From Rhodiola kirilowii (lineage: Eukaryota; Streptophyta; Magnoliopsida; Saxifragales; Crassulaceae): a DNA stretch of 64,000 nt. Under the pieces are notes generated by a model, which was given only the letters and a program-made list of their open reading frames with translations, had not been told where the DNA came from and made no database searches. This document shows positions 35,131-45,882 of the stretch, in pieces (position 1 is the stretch's first letter; each line of letters begins with the position of its first letter). The DNA is taken from the NCBI GenBank assembly GCA_033675215.1, contig JAUCNB010000012.1, positions 2,852,001 to 2,916,000 on the forward strand, read 5' to 3'. Both the position numbers and the translations under genes were made by a program.

Positions 35131-35712
35131 TTAGCAACATCTACACCTCGAAGCCATATTAATACCAATACCCATCACCTTATCATCAGTAGGCACGGCA
35201 GACATGAAAAACTTCCACACAAAACAACCAACTTTCATTGGTATCCACTTGCTCCATATATTATTAGCCCATCTAACATCCGGCCACTTAGTTTGGAAGG
35301 ACCTTCTGAGCTTGTTCGCAGAGAAGCAACCATTCTCACTCCCCTCCCAAATGAAGATGTCTTCCCCACTAGAAAAACTTAGATTCTCATAGAGACTCCG
35401 TCTATTGGCAGGAATGCGGCTAATGATGTCCTGCCAGGTAGTAACGTCACTCCGGACATCCCGCAACATAGCATTAACTAGGCACCTGGGTTTGGTGATA
35501 CCAATACGATCACAAAACTGAGCCACAGAGATGTTCCCTTGCCCAATGATCCATCTCAACTCCTCACGCAAAGAAACAATAATATGATCAATGGAGTTCC
35601 AAATATAGGACCCCCTAGTGCCATGGATAAATCTCCTCCTAGCATGAAAGGCCCATAAAGACTCAAAATTAATATAGTTCCATGCTAATTTACCATGCAA
35701 GGCCAGCATCAC
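35131..35712 (-). pseudogene. LINE ORF2 part: thumb/connection region and zf-RVT
   Basis: 193 codons in the same frame as the upstream reverse transcriptase segment and separated from it by the TAA at 35722-35724 (GGLGI, stop, RLEDVMLALHGKLAW; plant L1s normally read through here). It contains LALHGKLAW and, near the end, the zf-RVT signature W-I-P-M-K-V-G-C-F-V-W-K-F with a following RCRCC cysteine cluster. This region probably helps in nucleic acid binding during reverse transcription. Confidence 0.82.
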
Positions 35713-35724
35713 ATCCTCCAGCCG

Positions 35725-36546
35725 TTAAATCCCCAACCCACCTGCGGATTTTTCTCTACAAACATTCTCCCAATTAACCCAATGCCTCCTCTTACCATCC
35801 CCTTTGTCCCACAGGAAACTCTGCATGATATTCCCCACATGATTGAGAACAGTGCTGGGGATAGGAAGAATAGACATACAATGAATGCCAACTGAATTTA
35901 GCACAAAATCAATAAGAGTGATCTTACCACCAAAGGATAACATGTTCTTCATCCACCCACTAATTCTTTTTCTGACTTTTTCCTTCAAACTCTGAAAATA
36001 TTCAATCTTTGTACGCCCAGTATACAGAGGGACGCCCAAATAGGTCACAGGAAAAGTGCCTTTGTGAAACTTGGTAATGTCAAGAAGCATCTTCTGTCTA
36101 GCTCTTCTCATCTTCTTGGGGAAGAAAATAAAGCTCTTTTCGTTGTTAAGTTGCTGGCCGGAGTAATCACAAAAATCTTGGATGATAACCTTAAGATTTT
36201 CAACTGATTTCTTGCACCCATTAGTAAAAATGAGAATATCATCAACAAACAAGAGAGAGGTAATGGACCTTCCTCCAACACCAGTATAATGTCCCTGGAT
36301 AAAACCTTCACTAACAGCATGGTTAATATCCTTGGTAAGCCACTCCATCGCAATAACGAAAAGCGTGGGCGATAGAGGATCACCTTGCCGCAACCCCTGA
36401 GAGGATTTAAAATGCCCATAGCGTCTGCCATCCCATTTAATAGAGAACCATGGACTAGAGATGCATCTAAAAACGAGATCAACAAATTTTTCGCAGCAGC
36501 CAAAAGCACGCAGAGCAGCCAGAATAAAGCTCCAAGACATTCTATC
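35725..36546 (-). pseudogene. LINE ORF2 reverse transcriptase, C-terminal two thirds
   Basis: This is the reverse transcriptase domain downstream of the copia insertion. It begins DRMSWSFILAALRAFG, continuing motif A (LDMSKAY before the insertion). It carries GLRQGDPLSPTLF (motif B), the catalytic FVDD box (motif C, Asp-Asp codons at 36238-36243; plant L1s usually have FADD or FVDD), the YLGVPLYTGR motif and W-V-N-W-E-N-V-C. The frame runs on into antisense LTR sequence beyond 36551, which is fortuitous. The copia insert plus its target duplication is 7,467 bp, a multiple of three, so the frame is the same on both sides. The encoded enzyme would prime on nicked chromosomal DNA. Confidence 0.9.
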
Positions 36547-36551
36547 ATACG
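36547..36551. other. Target site duplication, left copy (copia element)
   Basis: The bases atacg lie directly before the TGATGTTC terminus and are repeated at 44014-44018 directly after the TTTCA terminus. The site is inside the LINE's reverse transcriptase motif A codons. Confidence 0.93.
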
Positions 36552-37022
36552 TGATGTTCCCATGAATGGCATGGATTTGGCAAAACGGCTTTAGACAGTT
36601 CAAGCAGGTGTTCAAGAAGAGTTCAATCGCAGACTAGAACTGAAGTACAGCGTACAACCGACGCATGAAGATTTGCATATCCAGAAGATCGATGAGATTA
36701 TCTGATTGGGATCAATTGACGAGTCATCATTAAAGATCAGATATTCAAATGAATATCTTCAGCTTGGATTCGAGACTATTGGATGGCTTGGCACGGAAGT
36801 AATCTCCAAAGATTGGATATGGAAGAGATTGAATATCTATAAAATATTTTAGGAGTATCTCCAAAATATTTGACAAGAATATTTCGATCTGAAGTCGGCC
36901 AGCGAGGAACTCGAAGATTCTGATATTCAAACGAATATCTCTTGATCAGATTGACGATTGGATTGGCTGACTTATCGTGGAAGAATTATCAAGATCTTCC
37001 CAAAGATTGGATTGGAAATATC

Positions 37023-37059
37023 CATCAAATATTTAGGAATATTTCCTAAATATTTGATG
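37023..37059. repeat. Perfect 17-bp-arm palindrome in the copia LTR
   Basis: catcaaatatttaggaa (37023-37039), three central bases tat, then its exact reverse complement (37043-37059). It lies about 37 bp upstream of the TATA box. The other LTR (near 43318-43354) has one mismatch in the left arm. Confidence 0.9.
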
Positions 37060-37095
37060 AGGATATTTGGAACAGATTTGGATCTTGCCCATGCA

Positions 37096-37103
37096 TATAA
37101 ATA
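37096..37103 (+). promoter_or_regulatory. Putative TATA box of the copia LTR
   Basis: TATAAATA in the context catgcatataaatacaagg, about 545 bp into the LTR and followed by CG-containing sequence; the same box is in the 3' LTR at 43392-43399. This is a good plant core-promoter context, but activity is not shown by the sequence. Confidence 0.6.
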
Positions 37104-37721
37104 CAAGGCTAGGGCGACCAGATCTGTATCGCTTCCTGAGAGAAAAGAAAACACTAGAGCATTAGTGAGATTGGAGGAGGAGCGACGGCCGGCTGAGTAT
37201 TCCACACCGGAATATCAACGGTGAAGAAGCAGTCTGTTCAGGGTGCTGTTCAGACTGTTCTTGAAGAACTACCAAGCACACACACACACAGTTATCAAGA
37301 TACGTCTTCGAGAGAAGGTGACTGGGCTTCTGGGAGGTCCAAGACTAGGTCGAGAGGGAAGTCTCGTCCTACCCATAGGGGATCGAGGTGAGCTGCGGTG
37401 AACCGAGATTGCAAATCCGAGAGATGGAATGTTAGAGGCTAGGCTATTACAAACAAGGCGTTGTGTAAGTGTAAGTCCACGAATAGCTCTAAACTCGTAA
37501 TAAGATTTGTGTCCCTTTTAGGGTGTGGGAAGCCCCCCAGAGTAGGCGAGGCCGAACTGGGTAACATATCGTGTGTGCTCCTCTTTTGTTTTGTTTACGT
37601 ACTGTCTGCTAAGGTGTCCCAGTCTCTGTTTGAACACAACCTGAAACTGCCCAATAAGTGTTCGAGACGCAGTTCGAACACCATCTGGAACTCGTCTTGA
37701 CTAAGACAAGTAGATTTCAAT

Positions 37722-37733
37722 TGGTATCAGAGC
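37722..37733 (+). other. Primer binding site, tRNA-iMet type
   Basis: TGGTATCAGAGC begins two bases after the 5' LTR. This is the complement of the 3' end of plant initiator tRNA-Met and the usual primer of Ty1/copia elements. Confidence 0.95.
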
Positions 37734-37774
37734 AGACACTCGACATACAGAGTGTGATCTGGCAACTGTTCAAG

Positions 37775-40162
37775 ATGAGTTTGAAGGAAGGACAGAGCAC
37801 TAACCGACCACCGTTGCTTGAAGGGCCGAATTATGCCTATTGGAAATTCAAGATGAAAGCCTTTCTGAAATCTCTCGATGAAAAGGCTTGGAGAGCTGTA
37901 TTGGTAGGATGGACAGAACCCATGATGGCCAACCTAGAAGGAGTTGTTATGCCAAAACCTGAAGTTCTGTGGTCTGATGCAGATGAAGTAGCGGCGGTTG
38001 GGAATTCAAAGGCCCTGAATGCAATATTCTATGGAGTGGATGAGAACGTGTTCAAACTGATTGCTGAATGTGAAGTGGCCAAGGAAGCATGGGATATTCT
38101 CAGAATATCCTATGAGGGTCCAGACAGTGAATCTAACGATGAGGAAGAAGAGCATGAGAATGTCAATATCATGGGACTTGTAGTCACTATTGAAGACTGC
38201 AGTGAGACAAGTAAAAGCCCATACTCCAGTGCACTGTCTGAACAGCCTGCTGATGACACCTCAGGCAATGACAAAGAAGAACTTACCCATGAGGCCCTTG
38301 CTGAGACGTACAAGGAACTACATAAGAAGTGGCTGATGTTGATTGGTTTGAACATAAAGCTCACAGAAACTGTGACGAGCCTGACAGAAGAAAAGGATAA
38401 AATATGGCAGGAGGTTAAACTCCTAGTTGCCCAGAAGGTGGAACTGCAGGAAGATCTCTCTGCTTTGAACAAAGAGTTCATCGGGATGAGTCAAGAACGT
38501 TCATCACTTCTTGCACATCAGGTGGAACTCCTAGGAGCTGTGTCTTCTCTGAAAGTTGAGATGGAGAAAATTAGAGAAACACATCCTACAGGCTTGGTGA
38601 AGCTAAGAAGAAAGAATGTTGTCTTAAGCCACAAAGAAGTCCATCTTCTGAACAAGGTAGAATCCCTGGAGTTGCAAATCGAGATGGAAAGAGATAATCA
38701 TCTCGCTACTATAAAAGAATTGAGCAGGTTCAAAGGATCGGTGAAGATGCTGAACTCAGGCTCAAAGAACTTGAAATCCATACTCAGATCCCAAAGAATT
38801 GAAGATGGACATAGAGGTCTCGGCTTCAATGGTAACAGTGGCTCAGGTAAGACTTCGTCTATTAAGGCAAATCTGATACCTGCACAGAGAGCAGAACAAA
38901 GTGTGAACCACCACCCTGAGAAGCAGCTTGGGAATCAAGGAAGAAAGCAGCTCATGCCCAACCGTGGAAGACATGGTACTGAATGGAGGAGAAATAATCG
39001 TACATGTTGGTATTGCTATCAGATGGGGCACATCAAATCAAGGTGCCGACTACTTCTGGCTGAGCAAAAAGTAATGGAATCCAGAGTCACCCCTCGAGTC
39101 AGACAAGTCTGGAAACCAAAAACAAGGAAAGAAGTGTGCTTCGTTGCTCTTAGCTCATTCAGTCACATGAAGGAAGAATGCTGGAACCTCGACAGTGGAT
39201 GCTCGGCTCACATGACAGGTAATCCTCAATATCTCATCAATGTTAAACCTATTCACAAGCGTCAGTTTGTCACTTTTGGAGTTGGAGGGAAGGGCCAGGT
39301 GATCGGCTGTGGGACATTAAAGGTTCCGGATCTACCTGAGCTCGAGGATGTCCTCTTAATCGATGGGTTAAAGGTGAACCTGATCAGTATCAGTAGATTG
39401 TGTGATGGAGGACAGTCTGTTACATTCACTCGTGATTCCTGTCAAGTACTGGATAGGAATGGAGACACACTGATGGAAGGAAGTAGGTCATCAATCAAAA
39501 GCTACTTTCTAGGCACAGTTGGAACAGGAGCTGCCACTGTCTATCCGACAAACACAATAAATGAGATGGAATTGCAAGGGACAGGTATAGTGTCTTCTTC
39601 TGGAAAGGTGAAAGACAAAGTTGCCCTAAACTCAGTCCCCAAAGATGATAAATGCAGAGGTGGGACATCGTCTGAAACACCCATTCAGAGCAAGTCTATA
39701 GAAGATAAAGTTCCAGAGGGAGTTCCAGCTGATGAAGTTACACCTACTCCAGCTGGGATACTTGATGATGCACCTGCGCTGCAACCCTCATGGAGAACTA
39801 TCAAGCATTATCCAATTACGGAAATTGTTGAAGATCCATCTGAAGTAATGAAGAGTCGAGTGAATGAGATAAAGTATCGAGAACTGACTGCATGCTCATC
39901 CAGTCCGAAGAATGTCAACAAAGCATTTATTGATGAGATTTGGGTGTTGGTCATTCACGTGGAACTGGGAGAGTTCACCAGATCTGAAGCATGGAAGTCA
40001 TATCATCTTGCGCATAGTCACGAATTGAAGAAGACTATGTACGGACTCACACAAGCGCCCAGAGCATGGTACAAGATGTTCCTCATCGACCATGGCTATG
40101 AGCGAGGGGGAGTAGAGAAGCAGCATATGTTCGTCACGAGTACACAGAAGCTGGTTGGATAG
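37775..40162 (+). pseudogene. Gag and pol remnant of the copia element (fossil)
   Basis: A 795-codon open frame from the ATG at 37775; the frame also runs upstream into the LTR, but the Gag similarity begins at MSLKEG. Residues 1-115 are a copia Gag domain (PPLLEGPNYAYWKFKMKAFL; UBN2/DUF4219 type). Residues about 190-365 are predicted coiled coil (Leu/Glu/Lys heptads). A CCHC knuckle CWYCYQMGHIKSRC starts at residue 411. The protease signature NLDSGCSAHMTG starts near residue 471. Near residue 751 is a short reverse transcriptase motif (MYGLTQAPRAWYKMF). Gag packages element RNA in particles and the protease matures them. Integrase and most of the polymerase are not represented, so this is a relic frame. 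Confidence 0.82.
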
Positions 40163-40640
40163 TTCGTGAGACGGATGCAAAAGGAGCTCCAGCTGATCAT
40201 GGTGGGAGAGATGAAACACCTTCCTAGAACACACGTTGACCAGATGCTGGGAGAGCAGAAGAGCATCGCTGCAGGAGAGCAAGAGAGCATCGCTACAGGG
40301 AGGTGATGCACTCAGTTCCTATGGATGAAGCAGAATCTGTCTGAACACAGAGTGGAACGGGTGAAGAAGTTTCTGCCCAAGAACCCAGTACAACACTCCA
40401 TGATCAGATATCACTTCATTAGAGAGCTAGTGGAGAAGAAGGTCATCACATCGAAACACATGACAAACGCCGCTCAATTCAAAACACTTAGATCCTCTAT
40501 GGGTCTGCGTGTTATCGCCAACTAAGTGTTCCAGAAGGAGGTCAGCCAAGAGCAGAACACCAGCAAATGAGATGGGTTGACCTACCAAAGAAGAGGGCTG
40601 GAACAGATGTTTTTGGCAAGTTGAGGAGTCCAAATATTTT
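40163..40640 (+). pseudogene. Reverse transcriptase/RNase H remnant of the copia element
   Basis: Short decayed stretches resemble the end of copia pol: FVRRMQKE and MVGE near 40165-40215, TQFLWMKQ near 40310, and KNPVQHS followed by RYHFIRELVEKKVI at 40381-40450, the conserved end of the copia/Sirevirus RNase H domain. The region is broken and fossil. Confidence 0.72.
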
Positions 40641-42463
40641 AAAATCAAAAGGCAGTCGAATCAAAGTCGGATGAGGATTCAATATTAGCAAACCCTAAGA
40701 CCAGAGAAGGGAAAAAGAAGGGAGAAGAAGCGGCTGTGACAGAACTGAAAGAAGCTTCTTCAAAGGCATCAAAGGCTTATCCTAATCCAACTAAAGGGAG
40801 CGTGCAGACTGCGAAGGAAAATCAGGCGATGGGTGAACCACCTCTCAATGAGGTAATCCCTTGTTCTCACTCCTAAGCTACTGCACTCAATTCTGTTGAT
40901 GAGGAAGTACAGGCGATTGGTAAAGATTCAGTGAGTTATAAGGGTGACAAAGTGGTTAATGAGGAGCCGAAGGGATTGAAACCTGCTGTAGATTCTGTGG
41001 CCGATGCTGCAGAAGAAGGTGAAGCCAAGAGGGCTAACATTGTGGTTCTAATAAGAAGAAGCTGTTGAATGCAAAGGTAGATGCCACTGGCTTCGTGCTG
41101 AAGAAGACACTCTCACGAAATACGATGCATGGATTTGTGCTGTAAGGGGGAGGAGACTTGTTATGTCATAATCAGAGGCTGAACAATTTGTTGAATCATC
41201 CTGCAAGAGGAGTCTGGTTCTTGAGGAAGACTTTGTGGAAGGAGAAAAGAAGTCAGATAATGAAGATGTGTCAATATTAGCTGAGAACCAGAAGCAACAC
41301 CAGCTAGAAGATGATGGATCAGAAGATTCAGACCCCTTTGAGAAAGATGACGAGCTTCGTGAAATGTTCAAGGACTTTGATGAGGTTGTCCAAGATTTGC
41401 AGAAGGAAGGGACTATCACTCGAGAAGGAGGTATGCCTGTTAAGTCGATAGAGAAGTCAGAGACCGACAAGGTTGCTGAGAAAGTGTCTGTTGAAGCAGA
41501 TGTTCCGAGGGAGCTAGAACAACAAGCTAACCCAGATGTGGAGATGCATAAACTGATCTAGAGAGACCATATAATGGAGATTGTGAGGACAATCGGGACT
41601 CAGCTTCATTGGCTGAGCTCAAGAAGTCTGAAAAGGAGAAACCAAAGAAGAAAGTGACCATCCAAGCATGCTCGACTGAAGTAACTACCAAGAAGGATGG
41701 TCAGAGAACAGATGCAGGGGGAGCAAGTGCATCCAGGAAAAAGAAGAGGAGTGTTCCAGGTTCTGTTCCACCTAGTGTACCAACTGGAGTGACTAAGCAT
41801 GGAGTGTGGTTTGCCAGTACAGACGCAGCAACCAAGTGGATGACAGTTCCATCCTAGTAGCATATCTGCCTATATTCTACCTGATGTTCTTCTTCATCAC
41901 CATAGTCAACTAGAAGCCTACACCTCATAGACCCACGGTCAGGAAGGAGATGGGACAGCTGCTGTACCAGATTGGAAACAGGATGCTCATTGACATGGGA
42001 AGAATTATATTCGACCAGATTGCAGAACACGCCATAGCTACAATGTCTCTGCATCAGAGAATCTTCCCTTCGCTTGTCTATGAGCTGATCATCATCCAGC
42101 ATCCAGATTTGAAGACAGACCAGGACAGAATGTCAAGTGCTCTGATGAAGTTTTTGGGTTATCACAAGTGGGTCAAGGAATTCCATATTAACCATCTGAA
42201 AGACCCCGAGCTAAAGAGGAAGAATGTTCCTGAGTCATCTATGAGCAGAGTTGTCGGTGAGAAGATGTCTCGAGCTGAACGTGGACAGCTACTGAAGGAG
42301 GTAGAGATCATACTGGAGGTCGAACAGAAGCAGATGAAAAGAATCAATCAAGTGGTGCACACTTTGGGATATCCTAGTGATGTCCTGATTGAAGAAAGGC
42401 AGAACTCCTTGATGTTATCTCATCTTTGAAAATACACTTGAAGAAAGAAAAAGTCATGCCGCC
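40641..42463 (+). pseudogene. Downstream (envelope-like position) region of the copia element
   Basis: About 1.8 kb between the pol remnant and the 3' LTR. Translations are rich in Glu, Lys and Ser (41235-41561), then turn into a Lys-rich segment (41609-41857) and a helical segment (41950-42429, starting MGQLLYQIGNRMLIDMGRII). The arrangement fits the extra frame that Sireviruses carry after pol, often called envelope-like. No signal peptide or membrane segment is evident. It is interrupted in several places and not functional as it stands. The assignment rests mainly on position. Confidence 0.5.
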
Positions 42464-42574
42464 ATGAGCCAAAGAGAGATATGTCTTCTAGACGAAGTCA
42501 AGCCCTTGAAATTACAAAGTGAGGCGGAGAAGGACTACCACGCGGCAGTACTAGACGAGCTGAATCAGTTCAAG
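42464..42574 (+). other. Coiled-coil segment resembling part of the copia Gag
   Basis: A 37-residue stretch (MSQREICLLDEVKPLKLQ..., ending ELNQFK) aligns without gaps to the Gag coiled coil encoded at 38624-38734 (LSHKEVHLLNKVESLELQ..., ending ELSRFK), sharing the LL, LQ, E, D-H, A and EL-FK positions. The two 111-bp segments lie about 3.8 kb apart in one element. Confidence 0.6.
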
Positions 42575-42836
42575 AAACCAGATCATCAAAAACCTATCAT
42601 TTGCTGACCCGTGGTCAAACAGCTGCTGAAACACCATGGTCCAACAGACTCACAGTATGTGTCACCGTCCTAGGCTATGTTTGAGGGGGAGTTGACAAGA
42701 TTCCATATGCCGAGGAGACCAGGTTGTTTGATTGGACCCCTTGCCGATTTGTGGCAAAAAGGGGGAGTATTTTTAGGTAACTGTTCTGGTTCCTCAAGTT
42801 GTGTCTAAAGCGCAGATTTGGTTTTGCCAAAATGCC

Positions 42837-42847
42837 AAGGGGGAGAT
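42837..42847 (+). other. Polypurine tract of the copia element
   Basis: AAGGGGGAGAT lies directly before the 3' LTR start TGATGTTC, the standard copia plus-strand primer sequence and position. Confidence 0.9.
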
Positions 42848-44013
42848 TGATGTTCCCATGAATGGCATGGATTTGGCAAAACGGCTTTAGACAGTTCAAG
42901 CAGGTGTTCAAAAAGAGTTCAATCGCAGACTAGAACTGAAGTGCCGCGTACAACCGACGCATGAAGATTTGCATATCCAGAAGATCGACGAGATTATCTG
43001 CTTGGGATCAATTGACGAGTCATCATTAAAGATCAGATATTCAAATGAATATCTTCAGCTTGGATTCGAGAATATTGGATGGCTTGGCACGGAAGTAATT
43101 TCCAAAGATTGGATATGGAAGAGATTGAATATCTATCAAATATTTTAGGAGTATCTCCAAAATATTTGACAAGAATATTTTGATCTGAAGTCGGCCAGCG
43201 AGGAACTCGAAGATTCTGATATTCAAACGAATATCTCCTGATTAGATTGACGATTGGATTGGCTGACTTATCGTGGAAGAATTATCAAGATCTTCCCAAA
43301 GATTGGATTAGAAATATCCATCGAATATTTAGGAATATTTCCTAAATATTTGATGAGGATATTTGGAACAGATTTGGATCTTGCCCATGCATATAAATAC
43401 AAGGCTAGGGCGACCAGATCTGTATCGCTTCCTGAGAGAAAAGAAAACACGAGAGCATTCGTGAGATTGGAGGAGGAGCGACGGCCGGCCGAGTATTCAA
43501 CATCAGAATATCAACGGCGAAGAAGCAGTCTGTTCAGGGTGCTGTTATGACTATTCTTGAAGAACTACCAAGCACACACACACAGTTATCAAGATACGTC
43601 TTCGAGAGAAGGCGACTGGGCTTCTGGGAGGTCCAAGACTAGGTCGAGAGGGAAGTCTCGTCCTACCCATAGGGGATCGAGGTGAGCTGCGGTTAACCAA
43701 GATTGCAAATCCGAGAGATGGAGTGTTAGAGGCTAGGCTATTAAAAACAAGGCGTTGTGTAAGTGTAAGTCCACAAATAGCTCTAAACTCGTAATAAGAT
43801 ATGTGTCCCTTTTAGGGTGTGGGAAGCCCCCCAGAGTAGGCGAGGCCGAACTGGGTAACATATCGTGTGTGCTCCTATTTATTTTTGTTTACGTATTGTC
43901 TGCTAAGGTGTCCCAGTCTCTGTTTGAACACAACCTGAAACTGTCCAACAAGTGTTCGAGACGCAGTTCGAACACCATCCGGAACTTGTCTTGATTAAGA
44001 CAAGTAGATTTCA
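42848..44013 (+). repeat. 3' LTR of the copia element (1,166 bp)
   Basis: The pair of 36552-37719, with the same termini and about 40 scattered differences by eye plus a shorter (CA)n run. It is followed directly by atacg, then by the LINE's reverse transcriptase codons on the minus strand. Confidence 0.95.
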
Positions 44014-44781
44014 ATACGCCTTAGACATGTCTAGCTTAATCATAATATTCCCACCCTCCGTTTTTTGCTTGAAATCAAACAACAAATCATGACCAAGGGC
44101 AATATTCTCCAGAATACTCCGCCCTTTCACAAAACCAACTTGCTCAGGGCTAACAAGCTTGTGAAGAACATGCGCCAACCGAGAATTTAATAACCTGGAG
44201 AATATTTTATGCGCAACATTACATAAATTGATTGGCCGCAAATCAGCAATACTAGTAGGATTTGGAGCCTTCGGAATCAGAGTCAGATAAGTCCCACCTA
44301 TAATTTTAGGAATTTGCAGCCTAAAGAAGAAGCCAGTAACTCCCTTCAGCACATCTGCCTTAATAAGGTCCCAAAAGAAAACAAAGAAACGAGCAGTAAA
44401 CCCGTCCGGACCAGGAGCACTATCATCACTCATACCTTTTAACTCCTGAAGAATTTCATCACCAGTAGGGCACCTTGTAAGCTCATCATTCTCATCATCA
44501 GAAATAACCCTATCGAAATACCCGAAAGCATGAGTCGGGGGAGGAGGATTATGCCCTGTCAGGAGGTTGGAATAAAAATCAACAGCCTCTGCCCCAATCT
44601 GCTCCGACGTTGCAGCGACTGAATTCTCATCAACTATGAAATTCACACGTGATTGAACACGCCTCATCTTTATAGCACCATGGAAAAAAGCCGAATTTAC
44701 ATCACCATCCTTCAGCCACCTTACTCTAGCCTTTTCCTTCAGCAGGCACAATTCTTGTTTAATAACATCATCAAGCATCAA
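44014..44781 (-). pseudogene. LINE ORF2 reverse transcriptase, N-terminal part
   Basis: About 255 codons upstream (in LINE sense) of the copia insertion. The motifs are LLKEKARVRWLKDGDVNSAFFH (the linker before the polymerase in plant L1s), APGPDGFTARFFVFFW, YLTLIPKAPNP, IADLRPINLCNVAHKIFSRLLNSRL, PEQVGFVKGRSILENI and LDMSKAY (motif A with its catalytic Asp). The copia element sits between the Tyr and Asp of SKAYD. The frame differs from the endonuclease part because of a one-base-type change near 44835. The ATG at 44781 is internal, not a real start. Confidence 0.9.
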
Positions 44782-45776
44782 CTTGCAGTTAAGAATATCG
44801 GAATTAAGCCCATCATCATACCCTTCCTGAAGTCTTCTTTCAAAACTTGGATTTTCATTTTCAGCTCGCGGATCTTCCTCTTAACACACCCAAACACTGC
44901 CCAGTTCCAGGTTTTTAGCCGGACCCTAACATTTTTCAGCTTCAGCCCAAGGCTCATAATAGGATCAGGATGAGAAATCCCAGACCAAGCATCCTTCACA
45001 GCATCATAAAAACCAGGATGATCCTCCCAAATTTTCAAATAGTGAAAGAAAAAACCTTTCCTATCTTTAACCTCCAAATCAATCAGCAAGGGACAATGAT
45101 CTAATTTAACCCGAGCAAGATGCTGCACTTGCATACAAGGAAACTTACAGAAGGCCTGGTCATTGCAGATCACACGATCAAGTCTCTCCCAAACTCTAGT
45201 ATCCCCCCTGTGATTATTGCTCCAAGTAAAAGGGTTCCCTTTAAAACCAACATCAGAAACACCAGCATCCATGTGAAATTGGTTAAAAGCATCCATACTA
45301 CCATCATCATCATCATCCAGATTGCCACCTCTTTTCTCATCCCAGTTAGAAATAACATTAAAATCTCCAGCAATAATCCAAGGACAATTAACAGATTCAC
45401 TATACTCCACCAAATCATCAAAAAGACCCTGTCTTTCATTTTTATCAGAGGATGCATAAATGAAGGTACAAGCCATATTTTCCCCAACATTCAAACTATT
45501 CATTTCAATAGTCACACACTGTCTTTTCCAGATAGGATTACCCACAACAATATCATCCTTCCAAAAAAGCCAAATATGATCATTAATATCAGCACCTTCC
45601 AAAAAATTTGAAAAACCAAGGAAGCTAGCAATATTAGATATACGCCCACCATTAATTTTCGGCTCCAGAATCACCAGCATATCAACAGAATGAGAATTAA
45701 GGATACCTTTGAGGTAGTATTGAGAATCAACATTACCTATCCCACGGATATTCCAACATAAAATTTGGTTTGTCAA
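44778..45776 (-). pseudogene. LINE ORF2 endonuclease domain
   Basis: An exonuclease-endonuclease-phosphatase (APE-like) domain that nicks target DNA for target-primed reverse transcription. Visible motifs are ILCWNIRGIG near the N-terminus, ILEPKI with the metal-binding Glu, WIIAGDFNVI, NPFTWSNN, VWERLDRVICN and LDHCPLLI with the catalytic Asp-His pair. The full EEP motif set is present over about 230 residues. The frame opens at a TTG (45776) shortly after a stop codon; an ATG expected here may have mutated, or ORF2 may depend on reinitiation after ORF1, whose stop is 107 bp upstream. Near 44835 the frame shifts relative to the reverse transcriptase. Confidence 0.88.
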
Positions 45777-45882
45777 TATTGATCACCTTCTTTTAGGTAG
45801 TACTTGCTACCTTCTCCACATTCAGATTTTTGTGCTCCATGTTCCATAGCTTTTTGGCTAAAGCTATATTAATATCATCATC

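Larger units (their letters stand above)
36552..37719 (+). repeat. 5' LTR of the copia element (1,168 bp)
   Basis: Starts TGATGTTCCCATGAATGG and ends GTAGATTTCA, matching 42848-44013. It is rich in gaatatc/gatattc-type short inverted motifs, has a (CA)n run near 37267-37281, and has a TATA box at 37096-37103. Confidence 0.95.
36552..44013 (+). mobile_element. Sirevirus-like Ty1/copia LTR retrotransposon, broken, nested in the LINE
   Basis: A 7,462-bp element with LTRs of 1,168 and 1,166 bp, TG/CA termini, a 5-bp atacg target duplication, a tRNA-iMet primer site and a purine tract. Parts in order are Gag with a long coiled coil, a CCHC zinc knuckle, a protease motif, short remnants of reverse transcriptase and RNase H, and a region in the position of the Sirevirus envelope-like frame. 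Integrase and most of the polymerase are not recognisable, and several further interruptions follow, so it is a fossil copy. The LTRs differ at about 40 positions by eye (about 3.4%), roughly 1.3 million years at 1.3e-8 per site per year. The lineage call rests on the coiled-coil Gag, the extra downstream region and the RNase H remnant. Confidence 0.88.

Noticed and set aside
34276-35382. Plus-strand open frames (62-101 codons) over the LINE 3' half
   Set aside because: They are antisense shadows of the ORF2 C-terminal region with no domain or codon signature.
45120-45611. 163-codon plus-strand open frame in the LINE
   Set aside because: It is antisense to the endonuclease domain, whose motifs are clear on the minus strand; the product has no recognisable motif.
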